Assembly (NCBI RefSeq): GCF_025753795.1
Contig: NZ_JAOWPS010000001.1
Coordinates: 372,001 to 436,000 of the forward strand
DNA length: 64,000 bases
Direction: 5' to 3'
From: Mesorhizobium sp. YC-39
Lineage (GTDB): Bacteria; Pseudomonadota; Alphaproteobacteria; Rhizobiales; Rhizobiaceae
Shown here: in pieces, positions 9,359 to 17,823 of the stretch
Position numbering within the stretch: position 1 is the first letter of the stretch
How the letters are laid out: each line of letters begins with the position of its first letter
Notes under the pieces: model-generated
Databases searched by the model: none
What the model was told of the DNA's origin: nothing
Seen by the model: only the letters and a program-made list of their open reading frames with translations
Position numbers and translations under genes: made by a program

Positions 9359-10002
9359 TTCGAAGATGTTCCCGCGCGCCGAGAATGGGTTACTGGTACC
9401 TGCAGTCTTTCGGCGATCCTCACGAGATCGGCCAGCGATGCAGCCTGCATCTTGTGCATGATCTTGCTGCGGTGGATTTGCAGCGTCACCTCACTGATCC
9501 CAAGTTCCGCAGCCGCCTGCTTGTTGAGAAGACCGCTGATGACCAGTGGCAGAACCTGGCGTTCGCGAGAGGTCAGGGAGGAAAGGCGCCGCTTTAGCGT
9601 CACAAGCTCGGCCCGCTCCAGGCGGGCGCCGCAATCCCGATCGATCGCCGTGTGGATGGATTTCATCAACTCGGTTTCGCTGAACGGTTTGGTGAGGAAA
9701 TCCACGGCGCCGCGCTGGATGGCGCGTACAGAAGATGGAATGTCACCGTGTCCGGTGATGAAGATGATAGGCGGATGTTGCTCGTGGTCGGTCTGTTTCT
9801 GGAATTCCAACCCGTTGATATCAGGGAGTTCGACATCGAGGATCAGGCAACCGGGCAAGTCCGGCCGGGGAAAAGCCAGATAGTCGGCAATCGAGTTGAA
9901 GGCGACGGAAGCCAGGCCTCTTGCCGCCAGAAGCTCGCACAGCGCCTCGCATATGCGCTGGTCGTCATCAACGATGAAAACGAGGCAGTCGTCCTGGGTC
10001 AT
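9355..10002 (-). CDS. FixJ-family response regulator (receiver + LuxR-type HTH)
   Basis: 215 residues from the ATG at 10002, chosen because it overlaps the kinase stop (ATGA at 9999-10002); a longer frame to 10074 would run into the kinase's ATPase domain. Receiver: FIVDDDQRI, Asp in LILDVELPD, Thr in FITGHGDIP, Lys in LTKPFSE. Output: LuxR-type helix-turn-helix with LTSRERQVLPLVISGLLNKQ. Encoded directly after the four-PAS kinase, it is the most probable cognate partner of that kinase. It resembles the regulators at 8215-8967 and 33522-34190 closely enough that they look like paralogues. Confidence 0.9.
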   Translation of the reverse strand: MTQDDCLVFIVDDDQRICEALCELLAARGLASVAFNSIADYLAFPRPDLPGCLILDVELPDINGLEFQKQTDHEQHPPIIFITGHGDIPSSVRAIQRGAVDFLTKPFSETELMKSIHTAIDRDCGARLERAELVTLKRRLSSLTSRERQVLPLVISGLLNKQAAAELGISEVTLQIHRSKIMHKMQAASLADLVRIAERLQVPVTHSRRAGTSSK

Positions 10003-12443
10003 GCCGCGTCGCCCGATTGGATCGGCAACGTAAACGAGAACACCGTTCCCCTTGGCTCGATGTTCTCTGCCCAAAGCCGGCCGTCGTGTGATTCCAGTAT
10101 CGAGCGGCAGATTGCCAGGCCCATACCCATTCCCCCCGCCTTCGTCGTGAAGAACGGTTCGAAAATTCGTTCTGGTTCGGCAATTCCGTCGCCGTTGTCG
10201 CTGACGTCGACCAGGATCGCATTCTCTCCACAGCGGCGTGATCCAAACTTGAGCGATTTCGACACGTCGATTGTCGACTTCATTGCGTCGATCCCGTTGC
10301 GGACCAGATTAACCAGCACCTGCTGCATCTGTACGCGGTCCGCGAGCACCGGCGGCAGGGCCGCATCGAGATCCGTCTCAACGAAGATGCCCTGCGAGAT
10401 TATTTCATCGAACATCAGCTGACGCACCTCGCTGATCACCTCGTTGAGATTGATTGAAGTTCTGGACGAAGCGGTCTGTTTGAAGAGTGCTCGTATCCGG
10501 CTGACGACCTCGGCCGCTGCCATGGAATCGCGTACCATTCGCTCCGCGGTAATGCGTGCCCGCTGCAGGTTTGGAGGATCCGCCGACAGCCAGCGTTGGC
10601 AGGCATGACTGTTGGTGATGACAGCCGCCAAGGGCTGATTGACCTCATGCGCGATCGAGGCCGACAGCTCGGCGAGGCTCGCAAGCTGCGAAGCGCGCGA
10701 AAGCTTGTCCTGCGTCGCACGAACGATGTCATGGGCTCTCATTTCGTCATCGATGTCGATGATGACGCCATACCATTTCACGATGCGGCCATCGTCGTCC
10801 CGTAGCGGCTGGGCGCGATTATCAACCCAGCGATAGATGCCATCGCCCCGGCGGTTGCGGTACCGCATGGCGAAAGGCTCCCCGGTCTTCAATGAGTGGA
10901 TCAGGCTTCTCTTCACAGCCTCCAAGTCATCGGGATGCATAAGGCGTCCAAGTGCCCCGTCCAGCTTGGTACCCTCCTTGGGCTCACTGTGGTCGATCTT
11001 GCGGCCATAGTAGGTTTCCAACTGCTTGTTGATGTAGGCTGGTTCACCCTCGGGAGTGACGGACCAGACGAGTGTCGGTATGGTGTCGACAAGCTGCTGG
11101 AGTTCATACTGTCTGGCTCGCAGCGCCTCCTCGGCCCGCTTGCGATCGTCGATATCGGTGTTACTCCCGAACCAATGGATCACAATGCCGGAGGCATCGA
11201 GCACTGGTTCGCCTTGGAAAAGGAACCAGCGGTATTGGCCATCGAAGCGGCGCAGCCGTGCCTCGATCTCGCCCGGCGCACCCGCTGCCAGGAGAGATCG
11301 CCAGTATTCGACAAGCCGGTCCCGATCGTCCGAATGTATGGCGGCAGTCCAACCCCAGTCGCTTGCCTGCTCCTGAGACAGGCCCGTGTATTCGAGCCAT
11401 CTCCGGTTCAGGAATTCGGTGGATCCGTCTGGGTGGGCGGACCAGACCAGTGTCGGAAGAGCGTCGATCAGCCGCTGGAGCTGAAGCTCTTTGGCCTCCA
11501 AAGCCTGTTCCACTCTCTTGAAGTCATCGATGTCGGTGAACAGGCCGTACCAGCGTATGACTTTGCCATCCTCGTCGAAAATTGGTTCGACGCGCGCATG
11601 GAACCAGCGGTATACGCCATCGTGTCGCCGCATGCGGTACGCGCGGTCCATTGGCTCGCCGGTTTGAATGCAACGCTGTCGCGCTGCCGCAACGCTGTCG
11701 CGCTCGTCGGGATGAATGATGCTGAGAAAGCCCAGCCCACTCAGTTCGAAGAGGTCCAGTCCAAAATAATCCCTTTGCGTCTTGTTGGCGTAGTCTTGAT
11801 TGCCTTCGGAGTCAGCGGTTGCGATCATCCCCGGGATGTTGTCGAGTATTGACCGGACGCTGTGCTCGCTCGCGCGCAGGGCTTCCTCCTGGACCTTCTG
11901 GTCATCGATATCGAGCAAGATTCCATACCATCCGTTGAACTTGCCGTTCCGATCGTGCCTGGGGCAGGCCGCGACACGGAACCAGCGATAGGTGCCATCG
12001 TGGCGACGAAGCCGGTACGCGCCATGAAATTCCTGGCCATTCTCCAGGCATTGCGACATGAGGCCTGCAGTTCGGTCGAAGTCCTCCGGATGAATAACCT
12101 GCCGACAATGGAGATTACCGGTGTCGCCGGTGCCGAGATAATCCCGAAGGCTCGTGTTCACCTTGGCCAACCGGCCTTCCGTGTCGACGATCCATGCCAG
12201 TCCGGGAATGCGCTCCAGGAATTCACGCGTGTCATACACAGCGCGGTCCAACGCAGCCTGCCTTTGCGACTCTTGAATGAGAAAGCCGGTCACGATCGCA
12301 ATTGCGGCAAGGAGGGCCAAACGCATGTAAGTATGGCGCACGGTGATCTCTTCCTGTTCGCCGGACAGCCAGAACACCAACAAGCCGACGCCGGAAATGG
12401 CTATGGCCAAGCCATATGTCCGCAGCGGCGACATTGCTTTCAT
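9999..12443 (-). CDS. Membrane histidine kinase with four tandem PAS domains
   Basis: 814-residue sensor kinase. Two hydrophobic segments near the N-terminus (about 8-26 and 40-58) form a hairpin anchor. Four consecutive PAS_3/PAC units follow, each ending in a WYG- or WFG-containing strand and a DIDD/DIDDQ linker (for example YGILLDIDDQK, YGLFTDIDDFK, FGSNTDIDDRK, YGVIIDIDDEM). The kinase core has H-box SIAHEVNQPLAAVITNSHA, N-box LVNLVRNGIDAM, G1 DVSDNGDGI and FFTTKAGGMGMGLAICRS. The ATG at 12443 has GGGAG 9 nt upstream; the open frame extends to 12506 without a better start. No haem-binding residues can be assigned with confidence, so the signal is unknown. First gene of a four-gene coupled operon. 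Confidence 0.9.
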   Translation of the reverse strand: MKAMSPLRTYGLAIAISGVGLLVFWLSGEQEEITVRHTYMRLALLAAIAIVTGFLIQESQRQAALDRAVYDTREFLERIPGLAWIVDTEGRLAKVNTSLRDYLGTGDTGNLHCRQVIHPEDFDRTAGLMSQCLENGQEFHGAYRLRRHDGTYRWFRVAACPRHDRNGKFNGWYGILLDIDDQKVQEEALRASEHSVRSILDNIPGMIATADSEGNQDYANKTQRDYFGLDLFELSGLGFLSIIHPDERDSVAAARQRCIQTGEPMDRAYRMRRHDGVYRWFHARVEPIFDEDGKVIRWYGLFTDIDDFKRVEQALEAKELQLQRLIDALPTLVWSAHPDGSTEFLNRRWLEYTGLSQEQASDWGWTAAIHSDDRDRLVEYWRSLLAAGAPGEIEARLRRFDGQYRWFLFQGEPVLDASGIVIHWFGSNTDIDDRKRAEEALRARQYELQQLVDTIPTLVWSVTPEGEPAYINKQLETYYGRKIDHSEPKEGTKLDGALGRLMHPDDLEAVKRSLIHSLKTGEPFAMRYRNRRGDGIYRWVDNRAQPLRDDDGRIVKWYGVIIDIDDEMRAHDIVRATQDKLSRASQLASLAELSASIAHEVNQPLAAVITNSHACQRWLSADPPNLQRARITAERMVRDSMAAAEVVSRIRALFKQTASSRTSINLNEVISEVRQLMFDEIISQGIFVETDLDAALPPVLADRVQMQQVLVNLVRNGIDAMKSTIDVSKSLKFGSRRCGENAILVDVSDNGDGIAEPERIFEPFFTTKAGGMGMGLAICRSILESHDGRLWAENIEPRGTVFSFTLPIQSGDAA

Positions 12444-12983
12444 TTTCGGATACTCCCGACGCGGCTCCTGCTGCCGCGCGAGCGACCTCAGGGCCTCGCC
12501 CCACAAGAAGGCAACATGATCGGTCCCCCGAGATGTCGGACTTCCACCGCACTATATCAGAATAGAATGCCGCCCAGGCATAATGGAAAGACGTGATGGA
12601 CAGCCGGTCGCCCGCCGCTGCCGTTGCACCGTGAACTGGGCGGACAGCTGCGGGTGACGCTCAAATATGTGTATTCCCGGGGCACCGGGCCGACTGACAC
12701 CGGTCTGCCGAGCATCCCCCCGGGACCGACAGGCCCGGACCGGACACGCAGCGTCCATCGCCAGGTACACGCTGCAACCTCAGGACTGATAACCGCAAGG
12801 AAGGGCCAGTGGCCGCAAAGCAGACAAAGCCGTTCCACAAGCCAGCCGGTATGCTGCTGCCGAACGTGATCGAAGGCGGCCCAAGGTCACGATGTGACCG
12901 TCTGCGACGGACGGCTTCCAAGGTCGAAGCCGCCGATTTTCTGCGGTAGCGGTTGCCGGTGAAATAAGACGAGGAGACTACAA
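12444..12983. other. Divergent intergenic region
   Basis: 540 nt between the kinase (minus) and a small secreted protein (plus), so it should carry promoters for both. A 46-codon frame (GTG 12809 to TAG 12949) has AAGGAAGG upstream, but its product resembles nothing and I do not call it a gene. No repeat or RNA structure stood out. Confidence 0.35.
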
Positions 12984-13280
12984 ATGGACTGCAATCGAGC
13001 GCTGCTGCAGATTTCATCGATTGGCGCCGGCGTTTTCATGTCGATCTGTCTCACGGGCACCGTAGCGACCGCCACAGCCAAGGACCAGAACACCGCGGCA
13101 ACCGTCGTTGCCGACCAGGTGCGAAGCCAAGGCTTCCGTTGCAAAAATCCGACTTCTGCGGAGCGCATTGAGGCCGAGTCCGCCCCCAATCAGACCGTCT
13201 ACCTGCTCAAGTGCGAGGGCATGACCTACAGGGTGCTCTTGATTCCAGATCAGGCAGCTGAAGTGGCCAAAGTTGACTGA
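12984..13280 (+). CDS. Small exported protein of unknown function
   Basis: 98 residues. The N-terminus has a signal-peptide-like hydrophobic run (about residues 7-31, ending ATATA). The mature part has two cysteines (FRCKNPT and LLKCEGM) about 28 residues apart that could pair, and ends in a YRVLLIPDQAAEV strand. GAGGAGA lies about 8 nt upstream of the ATG. It is encoded ahead of the HtrA protease gene at 13543 in the same direction, with a 262-nt gap, so co-regulation is possible but unproven. I do not recognise the family. Confidence 0.6.
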   Translation: MDCNRALLQISSIGAGVFMSICLTGTVATATAKDQNTAATVVADQVRSQGFRCKNPTSAERIEAESAPNQTVYLLKCEGMTYRVLLIPDQAAEVAKVD

Positions 13281-13314
13281 CGCCCAATGCGGGCCTCAGC
13301 GAGGAGACACTTCC

Positions 13315-13416
13315 ATGCGAAATGGTCTTTCTCGAAAGAAACTGCGCCGTCCCGCAAGTAACTGCCGCAGCCTTGCAAACAAAACACAATCCGGAAGCGG
13401 GCCAGTACCAGCTTAA
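13315..13416 (+). CDS. Possible 33-residue basic small protein
   Basis: Open frame of 34 codons starting at ATG 13315 with GAGGAG 9 nt upstream (13301-13306). The product is Arg/Lys/Asn-rich with one cysteine and no recognisable domain. It sits between the small exported protein and the HtrA gene. The only support is the ribosome site and position; it could equally be non-coding leader sequence. Confidence 0.22.
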   Translation: MRNGLSRKKLRRPASNCRSLANKTQSGSGPVPA

Positions 13417-13542
13417 GTAAATCGGTTCGATCGGGAGTCCATCAGCGAGGCTAGGGCATCCGATCGGCCATACGCCGGATAGACGGTTCCGCATGCGGAA
13501 CGCGCCACGGCGCCAGGACCAAGCCTCGCACGGATCGCGACC

Positions 13543-15069
13543 ATGTCAACTTTCAACATCCTCCGCAGGCACCGCGCCGTGCTGCTTTTCTCTGCCGTCC
13601 TCGTAGCGCCGCTCGCTGCTGGGGTCGCTCTGAACGCGAGTCTGGCCGATACGCAAACGGGGCCTTCACCGGTTGGCTCCACCATTTCCGCTTCGGCCAC
13701 CTCCTATGCTCCAATCGTTGCGGCCGACAAGCCGGCGGTGGTGACGATCACGTCGATCGTGAAAACTTCATCGGCGCCCGATGATCAAATCCAGCCCTCG
13801 GACAGCGGTCTGTCGTCCGATGAGCGGTTGCCTCAATTCTTCGGCAATCGGGGAATCCCGGCACCCAAGGCACCACCGCAAGGAGCAACGCAACTGGCAG
13901 AGGCCCTCGGTTCCGGCTTCATCATCAGCTCAGACGGCACCATCGTCACCAACAACCACGTCATCGACGGAGCTTCGGATATCATGGTGACGCTTGACGA
14001 TGGAACCGAGCTGCAGGCGACCCTTGTCGGCCACGACGCAAAGTCGGACCTTGCGGTCCTGAAAGTAAAGGCTGGAAAGCCCCTTCCCACTATCGCCTGG
14101 GGTAATTCCGACGGCCTCAGGGCAGGCGACCCGATTCTGGCGATTGGCAATCCGTTCGGTATCGGAACGACAGTCACTGCGGGAATCGTGTCCGCCCGCG
14201 GGCGCGACCTCAACAGTGGTCCCTACGACGATTTCCTTCAGATCGACGCGCCGATCAACCACGGCAATTCGGGTGGGCCTCTTGTCGACACCCGCGGCGC
14301 TGTCGTGGGTATCAACACCGCGATCTACTCGCCCAATGGCGGCAGCGTCGGCGTCGGATTTGCGATCCCCTCCAATGAGGCCAAACAGATCGTCGCCAAG
14401 CTGGTGAAGAACGGTTCGATCGAGCATGGGCTGCTCGGCATCGAGATGCAGCCGATTACAGCGGATCTCGCCAACGCCCTCGGTCTGCCGACGCCTGAAG
14501 GTGCTTTGGTCGCTCATGTCGGCGATGGATCGCCCGCCGCTCATGCGGGCATCGAGACCGGCGACGTCATCACCGGATTTGCCGGTCAAACCATCAAGGA
14601 GCCCAAGACCCTGTCTCGAGCCGTGGCGGATCTCTCGCCGGGAAAAAGGGAGACGCTGTCCGTTTGGCGCGATGGGAAGACAGTTGCGTTGTCGGTCGTC
14701 GTCGGCGGCAATGACGACAGCGTCAAACAGGTGGCCGCAATCAACTCTTCCCAGCCGATGCATTCCAGTTTTCCAACACTCGGTCTGGCGCTTGGTGACC
14801 TCGATCTAACCGTCCGCCAGGCCTTGAATGTGCCTTCGCAGGTGCGTGGTGCCGTGGTCGAGGGTGTCGATCCGGACCAGCCGGCAGCCACCTCCGGCAT
14901 TGAATTGGGCGACATCATCATCTCGGTCAATCGCGTGCCGGTACAGACTGCTAAGGAGACGAGCCAGGCCATTAGCGCCGCAACAAAATCCAGCAAGAAG
15001 TTGGTGCTGCTGCTGATCAAGCGTGGCGAACAGCAGACCTTCATCGCTGTGCCATACGGCAATGGTTAA
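13543..15069 (+). CDS. degP: DegP/HtrA-family periplasmic serine protease with two PDZ domains
   Basis: 508-residue Do-like protease for periplasmic protein quality control. A basic N-terminus plus hydrophobic stretch (residues 10-35) gives an export signal. The trypsin-like domain holds the full catalytic triad: His139 (TNNHVID), Asp169 (KSDLAVLKV) and Ser243 (NHGNSGGPLV). Two PDZ domains follow (about 290-380, with LLGIEMQPI, and 415-505). Length is normal for the family. The ATG at 13543 has no strong Shine-Dalgarno upstream. The gene's final codons are part of a 24-bp tandem duplication. An envelope-stress role fits the surrounding pumps and sensors. Confidence 0.93.
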   Translation: MSTFNILRRHRAVLLFSAVLVAPLAAGVALNASLADTQTGPSPVGSTISASATSYAPIVAADKPAVVTITSIVKTSSAPDDQIQPSDSGLSSDERLPQFFGNRGIPAPKAPPQGATQLAEALGSGFIISSDGTIVTNNHVIDGASDIMVTLDDGTELQATLVGHDAKSDLAVLKVKAGKPLPTIAWGNSDGLRAGDPILAIGNPFGIGTTVTAGIVSARGRDLNSGPYDDFLQIDAPINHGNSGGPLVDTRGAVVGINTAIYSPNGGSVGVGFAIPSNEAKQIVAKLVKNGSIEHGLLGIEMQPITADLANALGLPTPEGALVAHVGDGSPAAHAGIETGDVITGFAGQTIKEPKTLSRAVADLSPGKRETLSVWRDGKTVALSVVVGGNDDSVKQVAAINSSQPMHSSFPTLGLALGDLDLTVRQALNVPSQVRGAVVEGVDPDQPAATSGIELGDIIISVNRVPVQTAKETSQAISAATKSSKKLVLLLIKRGEQQTFIAVPYGNG

Positions 15070-15100
15070 CATCAGACATACGGCAATGGTTGACATCAGA
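15053..15100 (+). repeat. 24-bp tandem duplication over the HtrA stop codon
   Basis: Two adjacent 24-bp copies (15053-15076 and 15077-15100) differ at one base. The first contains the last sense codons and the TAA stop of the protease; the second repeats the same codons with TGA in place of TAA. Looks like a recent slippage duplication. Confidence 0.85.
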
Positions 15101-15352
15101 TATGCCAAAACCGCCGGGACGGGACCGTCAGATTGACGCGAAAACGATTTCAGTCTCCTGGAGGGACGAAATTGCAGGTCGCCGAGCTGGCGCCCCCCTT
15201 GGCAAGAGCGATGAAGCGGAAGCGGAACGGGCACGGAAAACGCGCCCGCCAATTGCGCCAGAAACCAGATCTCCGACCAAGGGCCAGGGGAGGTGAGAGC
15301 CAGCACAAAGTCTCGATCGAAGAGCGCTGGCTTCACAGGGGACGTCCAGGGT

Positions 15353-16411
15353 CTATCCGAGGCTCCGCTGGTAAGCACTCGGCGTCAGGCCGGTCGCCTT
15401 GCGAAAAGCGGCCGTGAATGAGCTGGTTTCGCTATATCCGACAGTCAATCCGATGTCCGTCACCGAATGAGCGCGCGTCGCAAGGAGACCTTTGGCATGC
15501 TCGATTCGACGGCTGGTAAGGTACCGATGCGGAGGCATCCCAAAAGACAGCTTGAAGGCGCGGCAAAAATAGCATGGGCTCAACCTGGCAAGCTGCGCGA
15601 GAGTGGCGAGCGGTACCGGTTCGCCCAAATGCGCTTCGATATGCGCCGTGACTATCCGCTGCTGCCAAGCCGCAAGCCCGCCTCGAAGCTGGGGTTCGGC
15701 TCTCGGCGTCCCCTCGTGGAAATGGATCAGCTCATGAGCTAGGACGATGCCCAGTGCTTCCAGGTAGCACCGATTCTCCGGGGTTGGAGTTTCGAGCGAC
15801 CTCATCAGTTTGAGGGCCGTGCCCAAAAGCGTTGCGTCCTCAAAGAAGAGCTTCGCCGCGAACGTCACATCTGTCATGCCAGCGTTGAACGGAACTTGCA
15901 GCTTGGCAGGATCAAGGTAGACAAACATGAGACGCGCAAACGTCCGCGGCGCATGCCATTCAAGATATTCGCGACCGGCGGGCACCAAGGTAAGCCGGCG
16001 ACCAAAATCCCGCAGTTTCGATCGGGGTAAACCTTCGACGAAGGTATCACCGTCTCGCCGCGTGCCCTGCTCGTAGACCACCAGCAAGTGCATGGGCGCG
16101 CGAAACCGGAATTCGAATTTGTCATGACCGGCGGCTTGGACCACCTCGGCAACGATCCCATCCGAAATCGCCGTGCGACTGCTCACAGCGTCGGCTGAAG
16201 ATATCTCGACACGGTAATCGGCCCCTTCGGCGCTCCGGCGCCGGAACTGCGCATGCGCCACGGAGTTGGTACGTTGTGCCTTTCCGCCGTTGAACGGAGC
16301 ACGCCAATCCGCCGACAGGAGTGGTCCCATTTGCTCCGGTCGCCGAGCATTGGCTGCGAAGGCAGCAATCGCGAGTGTATCGATGTCACTGGAGGCAGGA
16401 TTCATCAACAT
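15353..16411 (-). CDS. AraC-family transcriptional regulator
   Basis: About 352 residues. The C-terminal 100 residues form the double helix-turn-helix of the AraC/XylS family (LATLAQLARLSPCYFCRAFK and the signature near VTDIGLTVGYSETSSFTAAF, ending GLTPSAYQRS). The N-terminal 240 residues are a probable effector-binding domain with no metal-site motif I can identify. Several start codons are in frame (GTG 16423, ATG 16411, ATG 16405); I choose 16411 with AGGA 13 nt upstream, which is only a moderate ribosome site. It is not beside an obvious metabolic target. Confidence 0.85.
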   Translation of the reverse strand: MLMNPASSDIDTLAIAAFAANARRPEQMGPLLSADWRAPFNGGKAQRTNSVAHAQFRRRSAEGADYRVEISSADAVSSRTAISDGIVAEVVQAAGHDKFEFRFRAPMHLLVVYEQGTRRDGDTFVEGLPRSKLRDFGRRLTLVPAGREYLEWHAPRTFARLMFVYLDPAKLQVPFNAGMTDVTFAAKLFFEDATLLGTALKLMRSLETPTPENRCYLEALGIVLAHELIHFHEGTPRAEPQLRGGLAAWQQRIVTAHIEAHLGEPVPLATLAQLARLSPCYFCRAFKLSFGMPPHRYLTSRRIEHAKGLLATRAHSVTDIGLTVGYSETSSFTAAFRKATGLTPSAYQRSLG

Positions 16412-16859
16412 GGCTTGGCGCACATCCTTCGGGTTATCCCATCTGATGTCAGCGTAAGGCGCCAGCGATGATTTATCCCATTCTACATCCGTCGGCTGTT
16501 ATAGAGTATTGGTTTGAACTACTCATACTTTGGTTTGTGATTGGATGTCGCGATCGATAGTAATGGTATTTGTGCCGCGCGGGCCAGTTGGCCGGTTCTT
16601 CAATTGCGGCCGTTCCCAGGTGATTGGTCGATTTGGCGCTACTGGACGTCACGTCTTGATGATCTTGAATGAGGTTCCCCTGCATGGCTTGGGCTTTTTG
16701 ACGTTCCGCGCGAAATCCGCAAGCTGGATGCAAAGCCGGCAAGAACGACGAAGCACCGGCGGCAAAAAGCACTAGGTTGTAGATCGGCGCTGCGATCGCT
16801 GGTTTCGATCCCATTTCCGTCCACCATCGTGGCAGTGCTCCACTCGTGCCAGATTGATC

Positions 16860-16977
16860 CTGCGGGCCTCTCCCCTCCCTCGCCCGCTGATCGATTGTGA
16901 AGGCGCTCTTCCCCCCGGGAGCGTTTCTCACCGCTCGAGTTCTTGGGCCGATGACATGCTGTCATCGGCCCATTTTT
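16860..16977 (+). ncRNA. Candidate small RNA with C-rich anti-Shine-Dalgarno segments
   Basis: The 3' end is set by the perfect terminator at 16945-16977; the 5' end is a guess. Two C-rich stretches could pair with ribosome-binding sites: CCTCTCCCCTCCCTCGCCC (16867-16885), and the loop of a small hairpin, CGCTC (16904-16908) / GAGCG (16919-16923), whose loop is TTCCCCCCGG. Hairpins with CU-rich loops plus an intrinsic terminator are typical of alphaproteobacterial trans-acting small RNAs. No convincing promoter was located. Confidence 0.35.
16945..16977 (+). terminator. Strong intrinsic terminator without an upstream gene
   Basis: Perfect 12-bp stem GGGCCGATGACA (16945-16956) / TGTCATCGGCCC (16960-16971), 3-nt loop, followed by A and five T residues (16973-16977). 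The T-run is on the plus strand only, so the transcript it ends runs left to right; no coding gene lies upstream on that strand. Confidence 0.85.
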
Positions 16978-17255
16978 CCTCCTGCCTCCCAAGCGAACCG
17001 ATTCACGGTCGCCGAGCGTTGCCGGCGTCGGCACCTTTGGCGATGCGACTTGCTTGCGGCGCGATGCATCGCGCGATTTCGCAGACAAGGATCTGACGTC
17101 GCAACTGGCGCTCGACCGCCTCATCGCGACGTCCTGGACAGGAAGGAATGGACAGTGCTGTCGGCGTTCGCCAAGCTTTGTCACAGGTGGGGCCTACTCA
17201 AGTCGACGGCGCGGTCAAGGCAGCCTCAACCGCGCGTCGCGTGAGGCCTTTGTCA

Positions 17256-17522
17256 TCAAAACCCGTTGATGCCCGAAAACATGCCGGAATCGGCCGAGGG
17301 ATACTCGTCCCCGTTCTTATCGGGCTGCGATACGGGCTTCTTGGCCGATCTGGTTGTCGGTGCTTGAACGTGCCTCGGCAACAATGAGTGGTTGCTGTTC
17401 GTTTTTCGTTCGACATGATCGAACTTCGCCCGCGTGTGTCCATGAGGCGAACTTGCTGCAGCGGCCCAAGCGGTCGACAGGAGGACTGCCGCGACTGCAG
17501 CCGCGATTGAGAGAGAGCTCAT
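17256..17522 (-). CDS. Small secreted protein with C-terminal GINGF motif
   Basis: 88-residue protein. The ATG at 17522 is chosen for its ribosome site (AGAGGTG) and because it begins a clear signal peptide (MSSLSIAAAVAAVLLSTAWA). The mature part is basic and His/Ser-rich, then ends in DSGMFSGINGF at the C-terminus. This matches the ending of the small protein at 3153-3389 (GWFDGINSF). The open frame extends 40 residues further upstream without support. Function unknown; export to periplasm or outside is inferred from the signal peptide. Confidence 0.62.
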   Translation of the reverse strand: MSSLSIAAAVAAVLLSTAWAAAASSPHGHTRAKFDHVERKTNSNHSLLPRHVQAPTTRSAKKPVSQPDKNGDEYPSADSGMFSGINGF

Positions 17523-17823
17523 GTGTTTCACCTCTTGTTCTGTGGCGCAGCCGGCGAAACTCGAATTGGCGACAGAATTGTCGCTCATGCCGGCGATGTT
17601 TAAATAGGTTCGAAACACGTCTCGATGCACTATACGAAACACATCCGGCGTGGCTGTAATTGGTTATCTTCATAGGATTGGAGTATAATTCGGCCAACAA
17701 GAAGTGAGGCGGAGCATAGACCAGGGCGGTCCTCGTCGTCGATTGGTCCGAGGCCCTCGCATGGCGGCCTCGCCTCTGGCCGCGAAGGATCCTGGTCATG
17801 TTCATACACAACGCGGCGCGCGG
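17523..17823. other. Intergenic region, no gene recognised
   Basis: 301 nt between two minus-strand genes; it is AT-richer at 17600-17700, where the promoter of the small secreted protein is expected. Nothing else recognised. Confidence 0.35.

Larger units (their letters stand above)
16412..17255. other. Long non-coding stretch with an orphan terminator
   Basis: 844 nt without a convincing protein gene. The first 130 nt are relatively AT-rich and should include the AraC-gene promoter. A strong plus-strand intrinsic terminator lies at 16945-16977, with no plus-strand gene before it. The frame at 16897-17244 and others lack ribosome sites and recognisable products. Confidence 0.45.

Noticed and set aside
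15090-15296. Possible small gene after the HtrA gene
   Set aside because: Starts inside the tandem duplication with a TTG and no Shine-Dalgarno; product looks random.
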